Positions 45,857 through 55,213 are shown, numbered from the stretch's first letter. The stretch is 64,000 nt of DNA from Gellertiella hungarica (GCF_014197145.1 NZ_JACIEZ010000001.1:806001-870000), one strand, 5' to 3'. Notes: generated from the letters alone by a model not told the origin. Numbers and translations are program-made.

Positions 45857-45885
45857 TTGACATAAATAGGAATCCTATATATTGT
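45857..45885 (+). promoter_or_regulatory. MarR gene promoter with embedded palindrome
   Basis: TTGACA (45857-45862) and TATTGT (45880-45885) are 17 bases apart. Between them lies ATAGGAATCCTAT (45866-45878), a perfect 6-1-6 palindrome. A MarR dimer bound here would block RNA polymerase, so autorepression is likely. Confidence 0.7.
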
Positions 45886-45892
45886 TTCTTCC

Positions 45893-46537
45893 ATGGAAAC
45901 ACCCCTGGACGAAAACAGCATCGAATTCCGCTTGAGCGAGGGGCTCTCCCGGCTGGCCACCGTGCTCGGCGCGGATGACCGGGCGCGGGCGAAGGCGCTT
46001 GGGCTGACCGCCACGCAGCTGTCGGTGATCGAGCTCCTTGCCGGCCGGCCCGAAGGTGTCGGCGTGGGCGAGATTGCCCGTCACCTTGCGGTGACACAGC
46101 CAAGCGCGACGGATTCGATCATTGCACTGGAGCGAAAGGGGCTGGTCGAGAAGGTGTCACCCGTCGGTGACCGCCGGGCGAGCATCGTTCGGCTGACCGT
46201 GGAGGGCAGGCAATCCACAAGCGCCGGCGTCGCCGTTGCGGGGGCGCTGACGAACGCCGTCTCGCAGCTGCCCGAAGCGCGCAAGGAGGCGCTTCTTGTC
46301 ACCGTCATCACGCTCATAAGGACGCTGCAGGAGGCGGGGGCCATCCCGGTGCAACGCATGTGCCCGACCTGCCAGTATTTCCGCCCGCATCACCACGCCG
46401 ATCCCCGCCAACCCCACCATTGCGCGCTCGTGGATGCCGCCTTCGGCGATCCGGAGCTGCGCGTGGATTGTCGCGATCACCGTTCCCCCGATCCCGCGCA
46501 ACAGGCTGCCACCTGGCGCGCATTCACCAAGGGATGA
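45893..46537 (+). CDS. MarR family regulator with Cys/His-rich tail
   Basis: A 214-residue protein. Residues 1-150 are a winged-helix MarR domain (GLTATQLSVIELLAGRPEGVGVGEIARHLAVTQPSATDSIIALERKGLVEKV). Residues 155-200 add a tail with C157, C160, H166-H168, H175-C177, C193 and H196, which looks able to bind metal or sense redox state. The operator-like palindrome in its promoter suggests autoregulation, and the exported protein and MOSC genes downstream are candidate targets. Confidence 0.88.
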   Translation: METPLDENSIEFRLSEGLSRLATVLGADDRARAKALGLTATQLSVIELLAGRPEGVGVGEIARHLAVTQPSATDSIIALERKGLVEKVSPVGDRRASIVRLTVEGRQSTSAGVAVAGALTNAVSQLPEARKEALLVTVITLIRTLQEAGAIPVQRMCPTCQYFRPHHHADPRQPHHCALVDAAFGDPELRVDCRDHRSPDPAQQAATWRAFTKG

Positions 46538-46573
46538 ACCCCTCCAGGCAACAGAGAAAGAAGGAGAACAATC

Positions 46574-47296
46574 ATGCATTTCCAATCACTGGCCGGCGGG
46601 CTGCTCGCCGGAGCGGCACTGCTGTGCCCGATTTCAGCCGGCGCCCACGACATCAAGGCCTCGCCCTCCGAGAAGACCGAGGCGGCGTTCGACATCATCG
46701 AGACGCGCGTGACGATCCGGGGCGATGAGGCCGTGTTTTCCTCGCGCCTGCGCGGAGAAGCCGGCAGCCGCAAGCCGGATGCCACAGGCAAGTTCGAAGA
46801 CTCGTCCGTCTATGCCTATGTCTGGCCGACATCGCTGAACAGTGCGGATGTGGGGTTCGAGGCCGACAAGGGGATCGTGGCCCTGGCCGTCACCTTCCAT
46901 CCGGATTTCGATGACGGGGCGGGCGGGGCCGCCAATCGCACCGTCTGGCATCCGCACTGGGTCGTGCTGGCCAAGGACGGGGCCTGTGGCGGCGGCTTGA
47001 AGGTGGTGGACATTCCCGAGGGAACGACGCCGAAAGTGCCGCCGACCTGGCCGAAGGTGCCGCTGCTGATCGACAGCCCGTCCTATCCGACGACGCTGGC
47101 GGGCGATTCGGTGGACGTGACGGTGCCGCTTGCGGCCATCGGCGGCAAGGGGCTTGAAGGCGCTTCGTTCGATGGCGTCACTGCCGGGCTCCGCATCGAT
47201 GCGAACCTGCACCAGCCCTTGCTCTGCGTGGCCGATGTCTTCAAGGTTGCTTCCGGTGACCTGAGCCTTCCGGGGCGCATCATGCCGGCCGACTGA
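46574..47296 (+). CDS. exported protein of unknown function
   Basis: A 240-residue protein with a signal peptide ending near ISAGAHDIKA. The mature part is beta-rich (VTIRGDEAVFSSRLRGEAGS, VYAYVWPTSLNSADVGFEADKGIVALAVTFHPDFDDG, WHPHWVVLAKDG). I do not recognise a named family. It follows the MarR regulator by 36 bases with AGAAGGAGAACA before the ATG, so it is probably the second gene of that operon and its likely target. Confidence 0.8.
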   Translation: MHFQSLAGGLLAGAALLCPISAGAHDIKASPSEKTEAAFDIIETRVTIRGDEAVFSSRLRGEAGSRKPDATGKFEDSSVYAYVWPTSLNSADVGFEADKGIVALAVTFHPDFDDGAGGAANRTVWHPHWVVLAKDGACGGGLKVVDIPEGTTPKVPPTWPKVPLLIDSPSYPTTLAGDSVDVTVPLAAIGGKGLEGASFDGVTAGLRIDANLHQPLLCVADVFKVASGDLSLPGRIMPAD

Positions 47297-47377
47297 CCTG
47301 CGGCCCGTGCCGGCCCGGTGACTGCCATCGCCGGGCCGGCTGTTCCTCCCTCCAGGCAAATGGAAAGACAGAACAGG

Positions 47378-48118
47378 ATGATGATTAACGCCGGCAACAA
47401 CCCTGACGCAACGCAAAATGCGCGCACCATCCCCCTGAAGGCTCTGCTGATCGGCGATGTCCGGCCCCTCGGCGCCCGGGGCATACCGAGCGGTATCGTG
47501 AAGGAAGCGGTCCGGCGACCGCTGATGTTGACGCTGACCGGCTTCGAGGGTGACGGGCAGGGCGATACCGTGAAGCACGGCGGGCCGGAAAAGGCGGTTC
47601 ATCACTATCCCTTCGACCATCACGCGGCCTGGATCCGGGAGATCGGCGAGCACCCGCTCATGGGCGCGCCCGGTGCCTTCGGGGAGAACCTGTCCACTGC
47701 CGGTATCACCGAAACCGACGTGGCCATCGGCGATGTCTTCCGTCTGGGCGAGGCGGTTGTCGAGGTCAGCCAGGGGCGCCAGCCCTGCTTCAAGCTCAAC
47801 GAGCGTTTCGGGCGTGACGACATGGCCGTCGGGGTGCAGAAGAGCGGACGCACCGGCTGGTACTACCGGGTCCGGGAGCCGGGGCGCGTTGCTCCGGAGG
47901 CCGAGCTCCGGCTGCTGGACCGGCAGGCGCCCGACTGGACCATCCACCGGCTCTGGCATCTCTTCTATGTCGACCGCCTGAACCGGGAGGGGCTGGAAGG
48001 CATAGCCTCGCTGCCGCTTTTGGCAGATAGCTGGCGTGCGCTGGCCCGCAAACGACTGGAGAGCGGCGTCGTCGAGGACTGGAGTGCGCGGCTGCAGGGC
48101 CGCAGCCCGGCGCGATGA
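47378..48118 (+). CDS. MOSC domain protein (YiiM-like)
   Basis: A 246-residue protein. The MOSC core is clear: KHGGPEKAVHHYPFDHHAAW, GAFGENLSTAGITETDVAIGDVFRLGEAVVEVSQGRQPCFKLNERFG, with the conserved cysteine in RQPCFKL. The YiiM-like 3-alpha domain follows (RLWHLFYVDRLNREGL). YiiM-type proteins reduce N-hydroxylated compounds with a molybdenum cofactor. ATG 47378 or 47381 is preferred over 47318 because the family N-terminus starts near ALLIGDVRPLG. Confidence 0.9.
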   Translation: MMINAGNNPDATQNARTIPLKALLIGDVRPLGARGIPSGIVKEAVRRPLMLTLTGFEGDGQGDTVKHGGPEKAVHHYPFDHHAAWIREIGEHPLMGAPGAFGENLSTAGITETDVAIGDVFRLGEAVVEVSQGRQPCFKLNERFGRDDMAVGVQKSGRTGWYYRVREPGRVAPEAELRLLDRQAPDWTIHRLWHLFYVDRLNREGLEGIASLPLLADSWRALARKRLESGVVEDWSARLQGRSPAR

Positions 48119-48207
48119 AGGAGTCGGTTCTAAAATAGGTCAGCATTGTTGACATATCGACCTCTGCGTGATCAACTTTTCCCATCACGGGGAAGAGGAG
48201 CCGCATC

Positions 48208-49467
48208 ATGCTGCAATGGGAAAACATCTTCGCAAGCCGCGCCTCGCGCATGAAAGCCTCGGAAATCCGGGAGCTTCTGAAGCTTCTCGAGCGTCCAGAC
48301 ATCATTTCCTTCGCCGGTGGAATTCCCGACCCCGCACTGTTTCCAGCTGAAAAGGTCAGTGCTGCTTACGCAAAGATCATGAATGGCGGTGCCGCGTCCT
48401 CCGCACTGCAATATTCCGTCAGCGAGGGCTACCGTCCCCTTCGGGAATGGCTTGTGGGGGAAATGGCAAAGATCGGCATTCCCTGCACCGTCGACAACAT
48501 CCTGATCACCTCCGGTTCCCAGCAGGTTCTGGATTACCTCGGCAAACTGTTCCTCTCGCCGGGCGATACGGCGCTGGTCACCTGGCCGACCTATTTCGGC
48601 GCGCTTCAGGCTTTCAATGCCTACGAACCCGTCTATGACCGCTTGATCCCGATGGGCAACCGCACGCCGGAGGACTATCAGCGCCAGGCTGCCGCCGTCC
48701 GGGATGGCGGGCGCGTGAAGTTCGCCTATGTCACGGCGGACTTTTCCAACCCGACCGGAGAGACGCTCAGCCGGCAGGCTCGCCTGCACCTGCTCGATCT
48801 CGCCGCCGAGATGGACATCGCGGTCATCGAGGATGCGGCCTATCAGTCGCTCCGCTACGACGGCGAGCCGGTACTGCCCATCCTGGCCCTCGACATCGCC
48901 CGCAACGGCGGCGACATCGAGAACACCCGCACGCTTTACAGCGGCAGTTTTTCCAAGACCCTTGCCCCCGGGCTGCGCGTCGGCTTCGTGGTGGCGGCAA
49001 AGCCCGTCATCCGCAAGCTGGTACTGGTGAAGCAGGCCGCCGATCTGCATTCGTCCACCATCAACCAGATGGCGATTGCCGAGGTCGTGCCCGACATCTT
49101 CGAGGAGCAGGTGGCCAAGATCCGCACGGCCTATCGCGCCCGTCGCGACCTGCTGCTGGCAGCGCTCGAGAAACACATGCCGCAGGGCGTGCGCTGGACA
49201 AGGCCGGAGGGCGGCATGTTCGTCTGGGTCACCTTGCCGGAAGGGCTTGACGGGGCGGCGCTTCTCGCCCGCTCTCTCGAAACGGAGAAGGTTGCCTTCG
49301 TGCCCGGCCAGGCCTTCCACGCGGATGGTTCCGGGGCAAACACGCTGCGCCTCAGCTTCTCCTGCGCGAGCCCCGACATGATCGAGGAAGGCATGGCGCG
49401 TCTCGGTCGGCTATTGCGGAGCGTGATCCTCGATGCCGCCAGCCTGGCCATGAAGGCGGCAGGCTGA
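48208..49467 (+). CDS. PLP-dependent aminotransferase (2-aminoadipate type, class I fold)
   Basis: A 419-residue aminotransferase. N-terminal pattern ISFAGGIPDPALFP and LQYSVSEGYRPLREWL place it in the LysN/2-aminoadipate transaminase-like group of the MocR-related class I family, without an HTH domain. The PLP lysine is in LYSGSFSKTLAPGLRVGF. Donor and acceptor are not predictable. GGAAGAGGAG precedes the ATG. Confidence 0.92.
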   Translation: MLQWENIFASRASRMKASEIRELLKLLERPDIISFAGGIPDPALFPAEKVSAAYAKIMNGGAASSALQYSVSEGYRPLREWLVGEMAKIGIPCTVDNILITSGSQQVLDYLGKLFLSPGDTALVTWPTYFGALQAFNAYEPVYDRLIPMGNRTPEDYQRQAAAVRDGGRVKFAYVTADFSNPTGETLSRQARLHLLDLAAEMDIAVIEDAAYQSLRYDGEPVLPILALDIARNGGDIENTRTLYSGSFSKTLAPGLRVGFVVAAKPVIRKLVLVKQAADLHSSTINQMAIAEVVPDIFEEQVAKIRTAYRARRDLLLAALEKHMPQGVRWTRPEGGMFVWVTLPEGLDGAALLARSLETEKVAFVPGQAFHADGSGANTLRLSFSCASPDMIEEGMARLGRLLRSVILDAASLAMKAAG

Positions 49468-49531
49468 TTTTTATTGTTCTTCATGATTTTCTCCTTATCG
49501 ATGGTGCGCCTGACAGGGAGAGAATCGCGCT

Positions 49532-50650
49532 ATGGCCTTCAGACTGGCGACATTCAACGTTGAGAACCTGCTGACGCGGTTCGATTTCTCCGGCTTCCGC
49601 AACGAACTGCGGCAGGACAGGACCTTGCGTCTCCTCGATATCAGAAACGAGGCGGTCTACCGCGAAATGGAGGTGGCCCGCGTCGTGGCCGCCACCGACG
49701 ACACCCGCCAGCAGACCGCACTGGCCATCGCCGATACCTTTTCCGACATGATCTGCCTCCAGGAGGTGGAGAGCCTCGATGCGCTGACGGCCTTCGAAGC
49801 AAACTACCTGTTTCGCATGGTCGGCAATGGCTACCAGCACAAGTATCTGATCGAAGGCAATGACAGCCGGGGCATCGACGTCGCGGTCATGATGCGGGAC
49901 CGCACAGCGGACGGCGAGGCCATCGAGTTCGTCACCATCCGCAGCCATGCCCATCTGACCTACGAGGAGGCAAACCTCTTTTCCTCCGATCTCGCTCCGC
50001 TCGAAAAGCCCGAGAACCGCATCTTCCGCCGGGATTGTCTGGAAATCGACATCAAGGTGGGCGGCCGGCCGCTAACCGTCTACGTGGTGCACTTCAAATC
50101 GAAGGGAGGCACCCGCGGTCTGCCACCGGGTGCGGCAGGAAGCGACCCGACCCTTCCCGTCCGGCGGGCGGAGGCGGCAGCGGTCCGGGGAATCATCGAG
50201 AAGCGCTTTGGTCCGGATGGGGTGAAACGGGCGAATTTTGCCATCTGCGGCGACATGAACGATTTCATGGAGCAGGTCACCGTGACCGGCGATCGGCGGA
50301 GCGGCTACAGATTCACGCCGGAAGCGGTGCCCGGTTCTGCGCTGACGGTTCTGGCCGCCGGCGGTTTCGCCGAGAATGTGGTGGAGCGCCGTGCTCCGCT
50401 CGACCGGTGGACCCATTACCACGCCCGCGGTCCCGAGGACCGGCACCTCTGCCAGCTGGATTACATCTGGCTGTCGCCCGCGCTTGCTAGGATCAATGCG
50501 GGCCGGCTGCCGGAGATCGTCCGGGGTGGCCAGCCGCATCGCACCGTGTTTCCGCCCGGGCAGGAAGTGGAGCGTTACCCCCGCATCGGATGGGACAGGC
50601 CGAAGGCGTCCGATCATTGCCCCGTGGTGATGGAGATCGATCTTTCATGA
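49532..50650 (+). CDS. endonuclease/exonuclease/phosphatase family protein
   Basis: A 372-residue member of the EEP metal-dependent phosphodiesterase family. Motifs: RLATFNVENLLTRFD (Asn), ICLQEVESLDAL (Glu), VYVVHFKSKGG (His), ICGDMNDF (Asp/Asn) and KASDHCPVVMEID (Asp-His). Substrate could be DNA, lipid or another phosphodiester. Its stop overlaps the next gene's ATG by four bases. Confidence 0.9.
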   Translation: MAFRLATFNVENLLTRFDFSGFRNELRQDRTLRLLDIRNEAVYREMEVARVVAATDDTRQQTALAIADTFSDMICLQEVESLDALTAFEANYLFRMVGNGYQHKYLIEGNDSRGIDVAVMMRDRTADGEAIEFVTIRSHAHLTYEEANLFSSDLAPLEKPENRIFRRDCLEIDIKVGGRPLTVYVVHFKSKGGTRGLPPGAAGSDPTLPVRRAEAAAVRGIIEKRFGPDGVKRANFAICGDMNDFMEQVTVTGDRRSGYRFTPEAVPGSALTVLAAGGFAENVVERRAPLDRWTHYHARGPEDRHLCQLDYIWLSPALARINAGRLPEIVRGGQPHRTVFPPGQEVERYPRIGWDRPKASDHCPVVMEIDLS

Positions 50651-51387
50651 ACCAGATGCTGCTCGAAAGGCTCGCAACGGGTTTTCCCGCCGACGGCTCG
50701 GTCTTTCCGCTCGCCTCCGCAAGCATTCGTGTTTCCCCGGATCCTCATCCCCTCTATGTCGAACGGCGGGAGGAGATCGTCGCCAACTGGCAGGCCGAGG
50801 TGGCCCGCAATCCCTTTCTCTACAATGGCGAAATGATCCTGCTGCGCAGCATGTCTCTTTCCGGTGACAGGCTTGAAGCGCTTGGTCATTGCGTGCCCTA
50901 TGCCACGCATCTCTGGTGGAGGAAGCAGCCTGACAGGGCCGGCGGGTTCCATGCCTTTTCCTGGGCCGTGCCGCTGACGGCAGACGGCGCTCTGATGGCC
51001 ATCCGCATGGGGCCGAAGACCGCCAATCCCGGTCTCGTCTATTGTGCCGCCGGATCGCTGGAGGCGGAAGACGTGCGTGACGGCATCGTCGACCTGCGCG
51101 GCAACATGCATCGCGAGGTTCGCGAGGAAACGGGGCTCGATCTCTCGGAGGCGGAAGAAGACCCGTGCATGTTCGGCGCGTTTCGCCTCAACACGCTGAT
51201 GATGTTCCGGTTCTACCGTTTTCGGGAAACGGCCGCCGACCTGGAGGCCCGGGTGCGTGCCCACATGGCCCAGGACAGCGAGCAGGAAATCGACGACATC
51301 CTTGCGATCCGCAGCGCGGATCCGCAGACCCATCGCTACAGCCAGTTCATGCTGCCGTTGCTCGATATGGTGTTCCACCGCAGTTGA
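50647..51387 (+). CDS. NUDIX hydrolase
   Basis: A 246-residue protein whose Nudix box is partly preserved: HREVREETGLDL is intact, but the upstream Gly and Glu of the consensus (G-x5-E-x7-REUXEEXGU) are not in register. It is likely a pyrophosphohydrolase of unknown substrate, like other divergent Nudix proteins with long N-terminal domains. Coupled by ATGA to the EEP gene. Confidence 0.8.
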   Translation: MNQMLLERLATGFPADGSVFPLASASIRVSPDPHPLYVERREEIVANWQAEVARNPFLYNGEMILLRSMSLSGDRLEALGHCVPYATHLWWRKQPDRAGGFHAFSWAVPLTADGALMAIRMGPKTANPGLVYCAAGSLEAEDVRDGIVDLRGNMHREVREETGLDLSEAEEDPCMFGAFRLNTLMMFRFYRFRETAADLEARVRAHMAQDSEQEIDDILAIRSADPQTHRYSQFMLPLLDMVFHRS

Positions 51388-51456
51388 CACCGGCTGCTCT
51401 TGAACTCGCTCCTGCGGTCGGGCACCTTGTGCCCCGACATGATCAAGGAGAAGTGC

Positions 51457-52368
51457 ATGACCCGGTCCTATCGCATCTACGACGTCTTCACGGAACGGCG
51501 GCTTGAGGGAAATCCCCTGGCGGTCGTCTTTGACAGCGACGGACTGAGCGATCAGGCCATGCAATCCGTGGCGCGCGAATTCAACCTGTCGGAGACGGTC
51601 TTCGTGCGAACGCCGGAAAATCCGCTGCACAGCGCCAGCCTCCGGATCTTCACGCCGGCCCGGGAACTGCCGTTTGCCGGTCACCCCACGGTCGGAGCCG
51701 CCATTGCCATTGCCGAGCGGGCAGGGGCAGTGCCTGCGGTCGGCATGGTCAGTGTTCTGGAGGAACAGGTCGGGCCGGTGCGTTGTGCGGTGCGTCTTTC
51801 CAGCGGGGGCGCCAGTTTCGCCGAATTCGATCTGCCGCGGCGTTCGGTGCAGCTGGGAGGAGGGCCGCCTCGCGAAGGGCTGGCCGACGCGCTGGGGATC
51901 AAGAGCACGGAAATCGGCTTCGAGAATCACCTGCCGTCGCTGTGGAGCGCCGGCGTGCCCTTCCTTCTCGTTCCCGTGCATGACGTGGGGGTCGCGGAAC
52001 GCATCGAGTTCGATCCGCAGCTGTGGGAGAAGGTGGCGCCCTTTGCCGAAGGCCACCTCGCTTCCGCCTATATCTACTGCCGTGGCGGCATTTATCATGC
52101 TGCCCGCTTCCATGCGCGCATGTTCACCACGGACATGGGGATTTCCGAAGATCCTGCCACGGGTTCTGCGGCGGCAGCACTCTCGGGGGCCATACACCGC
52201 TTCGACGCCCTTCCGGACGGTCATCACAGCACGCTGATAGAGCAGGGCGTGGAAATGGGCCGGCCCTCCTACATCCATCTTCACATCGATGCCGCGCAGG
52301 GCAAGGTGGAGAACGCGCGGATCGGCGGACATGCGGTGTGCATTGCCGAGGGTCAGCTGCATCTCTGA
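51457..52368 (+). CDS. PhzF family isomerase-like protein
   Basis: A 303-residue protein of the PhzF/YddE family (diaminopimelate epimerase fold). The N-terminus [31 protein letters not shown], and [18 protein letters not shown] are typical; the C-terminal half has the mirrored [15 protein letters not shown]. Most members have unknown substrates; phenazine genes are absent here. AAGGAGAAGTGC precedes ATG 51457. Confidence 0.92.
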   Translation: MTRSYRIYDVFTERRLEGNPLAVVFDSDGLSDQAMQSVAREFNLSETVFVRTPENPLHSASLRIFTPARELPFAGHPTVGAAIAIAERAGAVPAVGMVSVLEEQVGPVRCAVRLSSGGASFAEFDLPRRSVQLGGGPPREGLADALGIKSTEIGFENHLPSLWSAGVPFLLVPVHDVGVAERIEFDPQLWEKVAPFAEGHLASAYIYCRGGIYHAARFHARMFTTDMGISEDPATGSAAAALSGAIHRFDALPDGHHSTLIEQGVEMGRPSYIHLHIDAAQGKVENARIGGHAVCIAEGQLHL

Positions 52369-52438
52369 GAAAAGGTGAGCAAAAACAGGATGTTCGGTAA
52401 AAAGTTCAGTTTGTGACGAATTTTTTTCGACGATGCGC

Positions 52439-52467
52439 TGGACAAGCCCGCTCATCCTGTTTATACG
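52439..52467 (+). promoter_or_regulatory. promoter of tRNA-Lys
   Basis: TGGACA (52439-52444) and TATACG (52462-52467) lie 17 bases apart, with the expected transcript start about 20 bases before the tRNA. Confidence 0.6.
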
Positions 52468-52495
52468 CCCCATCACGCCACGGCGACGGGCGGAC

Positions 52496-52571
<76 letters not shown>

Positions 52572-52601
52572 TTAACTCTCTGAAATAGTTGACATTATTT
52601 G

Positions 52602-52619
52602 AGCCCCTTTGGGGCTTTC
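52602..52619 (+). terminator. terminator of tRNA-Lys
   Basis: AGCCCC (52602-52607) and GGGGCT (52611-52616) form a compact stem with a TTT loop, followed by TT. It lies 31 bases after the tRNA, on the prophage side of the junction if the crossover is in the tRNA. Confidence 0.65.
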
Positions 52620-52640
52620 GCCCATCGCGGTTTGTCTAGA

Positions 52641-52657
52641 TTGGAAACCGTTTCCAA
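52641..52657. repeat. inverted repeat between tRNA-Lys and integrase stop
   Basis: TTGGAAA-CCG-TTTCCAA is a perfect 7-3-7 inverted repeat immediately before the integrase stop codon. Its place next to the attachment site suggests an integrase or excisionase binding site, but a short transcription end is also possible. Confidence 0.55.
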
Positions 52658-52658
52658 T

Positions 52659-53870
52659 TCACTTTCCGTTCTTGTTCTTGAAAGCTTCCGGTTCGATCTC
52701 GCTCCAGCGGGCTTCCATCAGCTTCATCGCGTCTCGGGCAAGGCTGCGCAAAGCCACCTCTCGCCCATAATGCTGCACCATCTGCGCTGACATGTTGCAG
52801 ATCGCTCCCACCTGATTTTCGGTGCAGCCCACTTCCAGCAAATTGATCACGGCATTCTTCCGCAGGCCATGGAAGACGATTCGGTTCTCCCGGAACGGCT
52901 TGAACTCGTCACGCTCCATGAGCTTCTGCCATTCTGTCCGAAATCCGTCCGCAGTCTTGTAGTGCGTTGCGCGGGCGCCGGCGTGGAGCATAACGCTGTC
53001 GTTCGTCGGAACACGATCGATCCACTGCCGGTAGGCGGAATGTATTGGTATCCAGACCGTCTTCTTTGTCTTCTGGGCCCGCACCGCAATCGTGTTCTCG
53101 CCGGCCTTCGGCTTCACCATCGCCAGAACATCGCCTTGGCGCTGGCCGGTGAAGAAGGCTGACATGGCGATCATCTGGAGGTGGAACGGCGCGTGCTCTA
53201 GAAGGAGCTCGAACGCCCAGTTGGGCCACGGCACCCAGGGCTCAGTCCCCGGGATCTTCTCTGTATGTTCAACCGGGTTGCTCGTGCAGTATCCTCTCGG
53301 GACGCCCCAGGCCATCAGGCGCGAAAGGAAGGCACGGAACTGGTTTGCGGTCGCCGGCGTGTCGCCAAGCTCATCGATCATCAACTGTGCGTCTACCGTC
53401 GTCAGATCGGACGGCAGCTCATCTCCAACCAATTCGATTATCATTTTGCCCGACGCCTTGTATCCGCGCTTGGTGGATGCGGACAGGCTCGACCAATGAG
53501 GGTTGGTTTCATCTTGGAACGCCTCCACCAGCGATTTGAAATCGCGGATGCCTTCGCGGCCGCGCTTGACGAAGGCGGAGAATGCCTTCTCGGCCGCCGG
53601 CCAGAATGCCTTGTCCCTGTGATCCGGAAGTCTTTTCCCGTCCAGAACGAAACCCTTGGAATCACGATCCAGCGCCTCGCAGACCGCTAGGCGCGGGGTG
53701 AAGGTGGGCTCCAATGGCTCAGGAAGGGCAATGGACGGCCAAGCAGCGGCCGTGTTCCGGTTTCTGGTATAGAACGTGTACACGGTCACCGAGCCGCGCT
53801 TCGAGCGCTTTGTGACCCGGTGAACATGCCTAGGCAGCGCTACTGTTCCGCTTTTCCCTGATCTTGTCAC
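52659..53870 (-). CDS. int: phage tyrosine recombinase (integrase)
   Basis: A 403-residue site-specific recombinase. Catalytic residues are R244 (TGQRQGDVLAM), H334 and R337 (VFHGLRKNA) and the nucleophile Y368 (MVQHYGREV). A SAM-like core-binding domain lies about residues 105-190. It is the last gene of the leftward early operon and faces tRNA-Lys, the usual layout of a temperate phage left end. GTG 53870 is used; the gene overlaps the excisionase-like gene by 41 bases. Confidence 0.96.
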   Translation of the reverse strand: MTRSGKSGTVALPRHVHRVTKRSKRGSVTVYTFYTRNRNTAAAWPSIALPEPLEPTFTPRLAVCEALDRDSKGFVLDGKRLPDHRDKAFWPAAEKAFSAFVKRGREGIRDFKSLVEAFQDETNPHWSSLSASTKRGYKASGKMIIELVGDELPSDLTTVDAQLMIDELGDTPATANQFRAFLSRLMAWGVPRGYCTSNPVEHTEKIPGTEPWVPWPNWAFELLLEHAPFHLQMIAMSAFFTGQRQGDVLAMVKPKAGENTIAVRAQKTKKTVWIPIHSAYRQWIDRVPTNDSVMLHAGARATHYKTADGFRTEWQKLMERDEFKPFRENRIVFHGLRKNAVINLLEVGCTENQVGAICNMSAQMVQHYGREVALRSLARDAMKLMEARWSEIEPEAFKNKNGK

Positions 53871-54114
53871 GGAACCTTGCTCCTATTCCTGATGAGACTT
53901 CCACGACATGCAGTTTCATCGCCCTATCGAGGTCGTCTCGATACCAAAACTTCCGGCGAGTGCTGTCAACGACCCGGGGGAGCGGGTAGACACTTCCGAC
54001 ACGCTCGAGGAAATCCTCGACATGCTTCTCTCCGCAATAGCCAGCTGCCATTTCTGCGTTCATGCGGGGCGGCCAGCTACCGGCGGGGAACGTTGGAGAT
54101 CGACGCGTGCTCAC
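53830..54114 (-). CDS. putative excisionase (small winged-helix protein)
   Basis: A 94-residue basic protein; MNAEMAAGYCGEKHVEDFLERVGSVYPLPRVVDSTRRKFWYRDDLDRAM looks like a MerR/AlpA-like winged helix of the kind used by excisionases. Position right before int supports the call. The start GTG 54114 overlaps the previous stop (GTGA). Confidence 0.6.
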   Translation of the reverse strand: MSTRRSPTFPAGSWPPRMNAEMAAGYCGEKHVEDFLERVGSVYPLPRVVDSTRRKFWYRDDLDRAMKLHVVEVSSGIGARFRDKIREKRNSSAA

Positions 54115-54380
54115 TCCCTGCCCTCCCTGCTGCGGATGGCGGCGGCGCGGCAATCTGGGAGTGTGCCTACCCACTCCAATGCTTCTTCAGTGTTGAAGCA
54201 GTCTGGTTCGTAATCATCGAAATCCGGGTCAACGGCGTAGATCAACTCTTCGCTTTCTCCATCAAGCTCTATGGTCCATGCTGCCACCACTTCGCCGGGG
54301 CAAATATGCTGCCCATACGCGAGCACAGAACATGACAAACCCTTGCGACGAAGCGCCGCTTCAATCTTGCGCTTGCTCAT
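54111..54380 (-). CDS. prophage protein of unknown function
   Basis: An 89-residue acidic protein (MSKRKIEAALRRKGLSCSVLAYG ... ELIYAVDPDFDDYEPDCFNTEEALEWVGTLPD). No family recognised. It is joined to both neighbours by four-base start/stop overlaps. Confidence 0.7.
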   Translation of the reverse strand: MSKRKIEAALRRKGLSCSVLAYGQHICPGEVVAAWTIELDGESEELIYAVDPDFDDYEPDCFNTEEALEWVGTLPDCRAAAIRSREGRE

Positions 54381-54658
54381 TTCTTCACATCCTCAATGGC
54401 ACGGGCATGGATAGCTGCGGCGATATCTTCGGCGGCTTTCCGCGCCGAAAATGCCATAATCGATAAGTCTCCATCCCATGCCGCTTTTTCGTTGTCGGCC
54501 ACCTCCGCACACGCCTCCCGCTCTTCCCGCCGTCCTGCCTCGTATGCGTCGGAGAGGGCGGTGGCGATGAGTGTTATCGCCGCGTCCGTGGAGGTGCGGT
54601 GATCGGCATCGAGCGCGTTCTGATAAAGCGTTGTGGCCTCCCTGTAGCGGTCAGTCAT
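54377..54658 (-). CDS. prophage protein of unknown function
   Basis: A 93-residue, mostly helical protein (MTDRYREATTLYQNALDADH ... SDAYEAGRREEREACAEVADNEKAAW). The segment EREACAEVAD is common in small phage proteins of Rhizobiales and other proteobacteria. The start overlaps the previous stop by eight bases. Confidence 0.7.
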   Translation of the reverse strand: MTDRYREATTLYQNALDADHRTSTDAAITLIATALSDAYEAGRREEREACAEVADNEKAAWDGDLSIMAFSARKAAEDIAAAIHARAIEDVKK

Positions 54659-54938
54659 TGGCCTCACCTCCCTTCAGGGCGGCTCGGGCGTCTGGGCTGA
54701 ACGAATACCCGACCTTTGTCAGCCTCTTGCTGTCGTTGGCTCCGAAATAGATGGTCTGCTCGCCGCCCCACCAAAGAGCCTCTCCGAGCTGCGGTTCATC
54801 CTCTGATGGCTCTGCGTAGACGTATGTTTCGTCAAACCAGCCTGGGCGATATTGAGAGATGACGTGATAGCGAACGACCTGCCGGCCATCCTCCAGCGTC
54901 ATTGCCAGCTTCTCGATTATGTTCCCACCGCCGCTCAC
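54651..54938 (-). CDS. prophage protein of unknown function
   Basis: A 95-residue protein (MSGGGNIIEKLAMTLEDGRQVVRYHVISQYRPGWFDETYVY ..., ending KGGEAND). GTG 54938 overlaps the upstream stop (GTGA). No family recognised. Confidence 0.65.
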   Translation of the reverse strand: MSGGGNIIEKLAMTLEDGRQVVRYHVISQYRPGWFDETYVYAEPSEDEPQLGEALWWGGEQTIYFGANDSKRLTKVGYSFSPDARAALKGGEAND

Positions 54939-55213
54939 GCCTCACCTCCCTTCAGGGCGGCTAGACGCAATTCGGCGTTAGTTTTGTCGCGATGTAAGTT
55001 CCACAACAAAGCGATACGTTCTGCTGCTTCCCTCAGTTCCTCGTAGCTCAGCTTGTAGGAGTATGCTGTTGTGGCGAGGCCAATGTCATCGACTGCCAGC
55101 CGAACGGAACGATGCCCATCCCATGCGGCTTCTTGACTGTGCAGGGGGTGGTTGTCTCCGTACGTCCTTACTTCGCGCTGGTCTGTCCAGTGGTTTTCCG
55201 GCGTCCCGCTCAT
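54935..55213 (-). CDS. prophage protein of unknown function
   Basis: A 92-residue protein with a C-terminal helical part (YKLSYEELREAAERIALLWNLHRDKTNAELRLAALKGGEA). ATGA overlap with the upstream gene. Its 3' end carries AAGGGAGGTGAGGC, the ribosome site of the next gene. Confidence 0.7.
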   Translation of the reverse strand: MSGTPENHWTDQREVRTYGDNHPLHSQEAAWDGHRSVRLAVDDIGLATTAYSYKLSYEELREAAERIALLWNLHRDKTNAELRLAALKGGEA

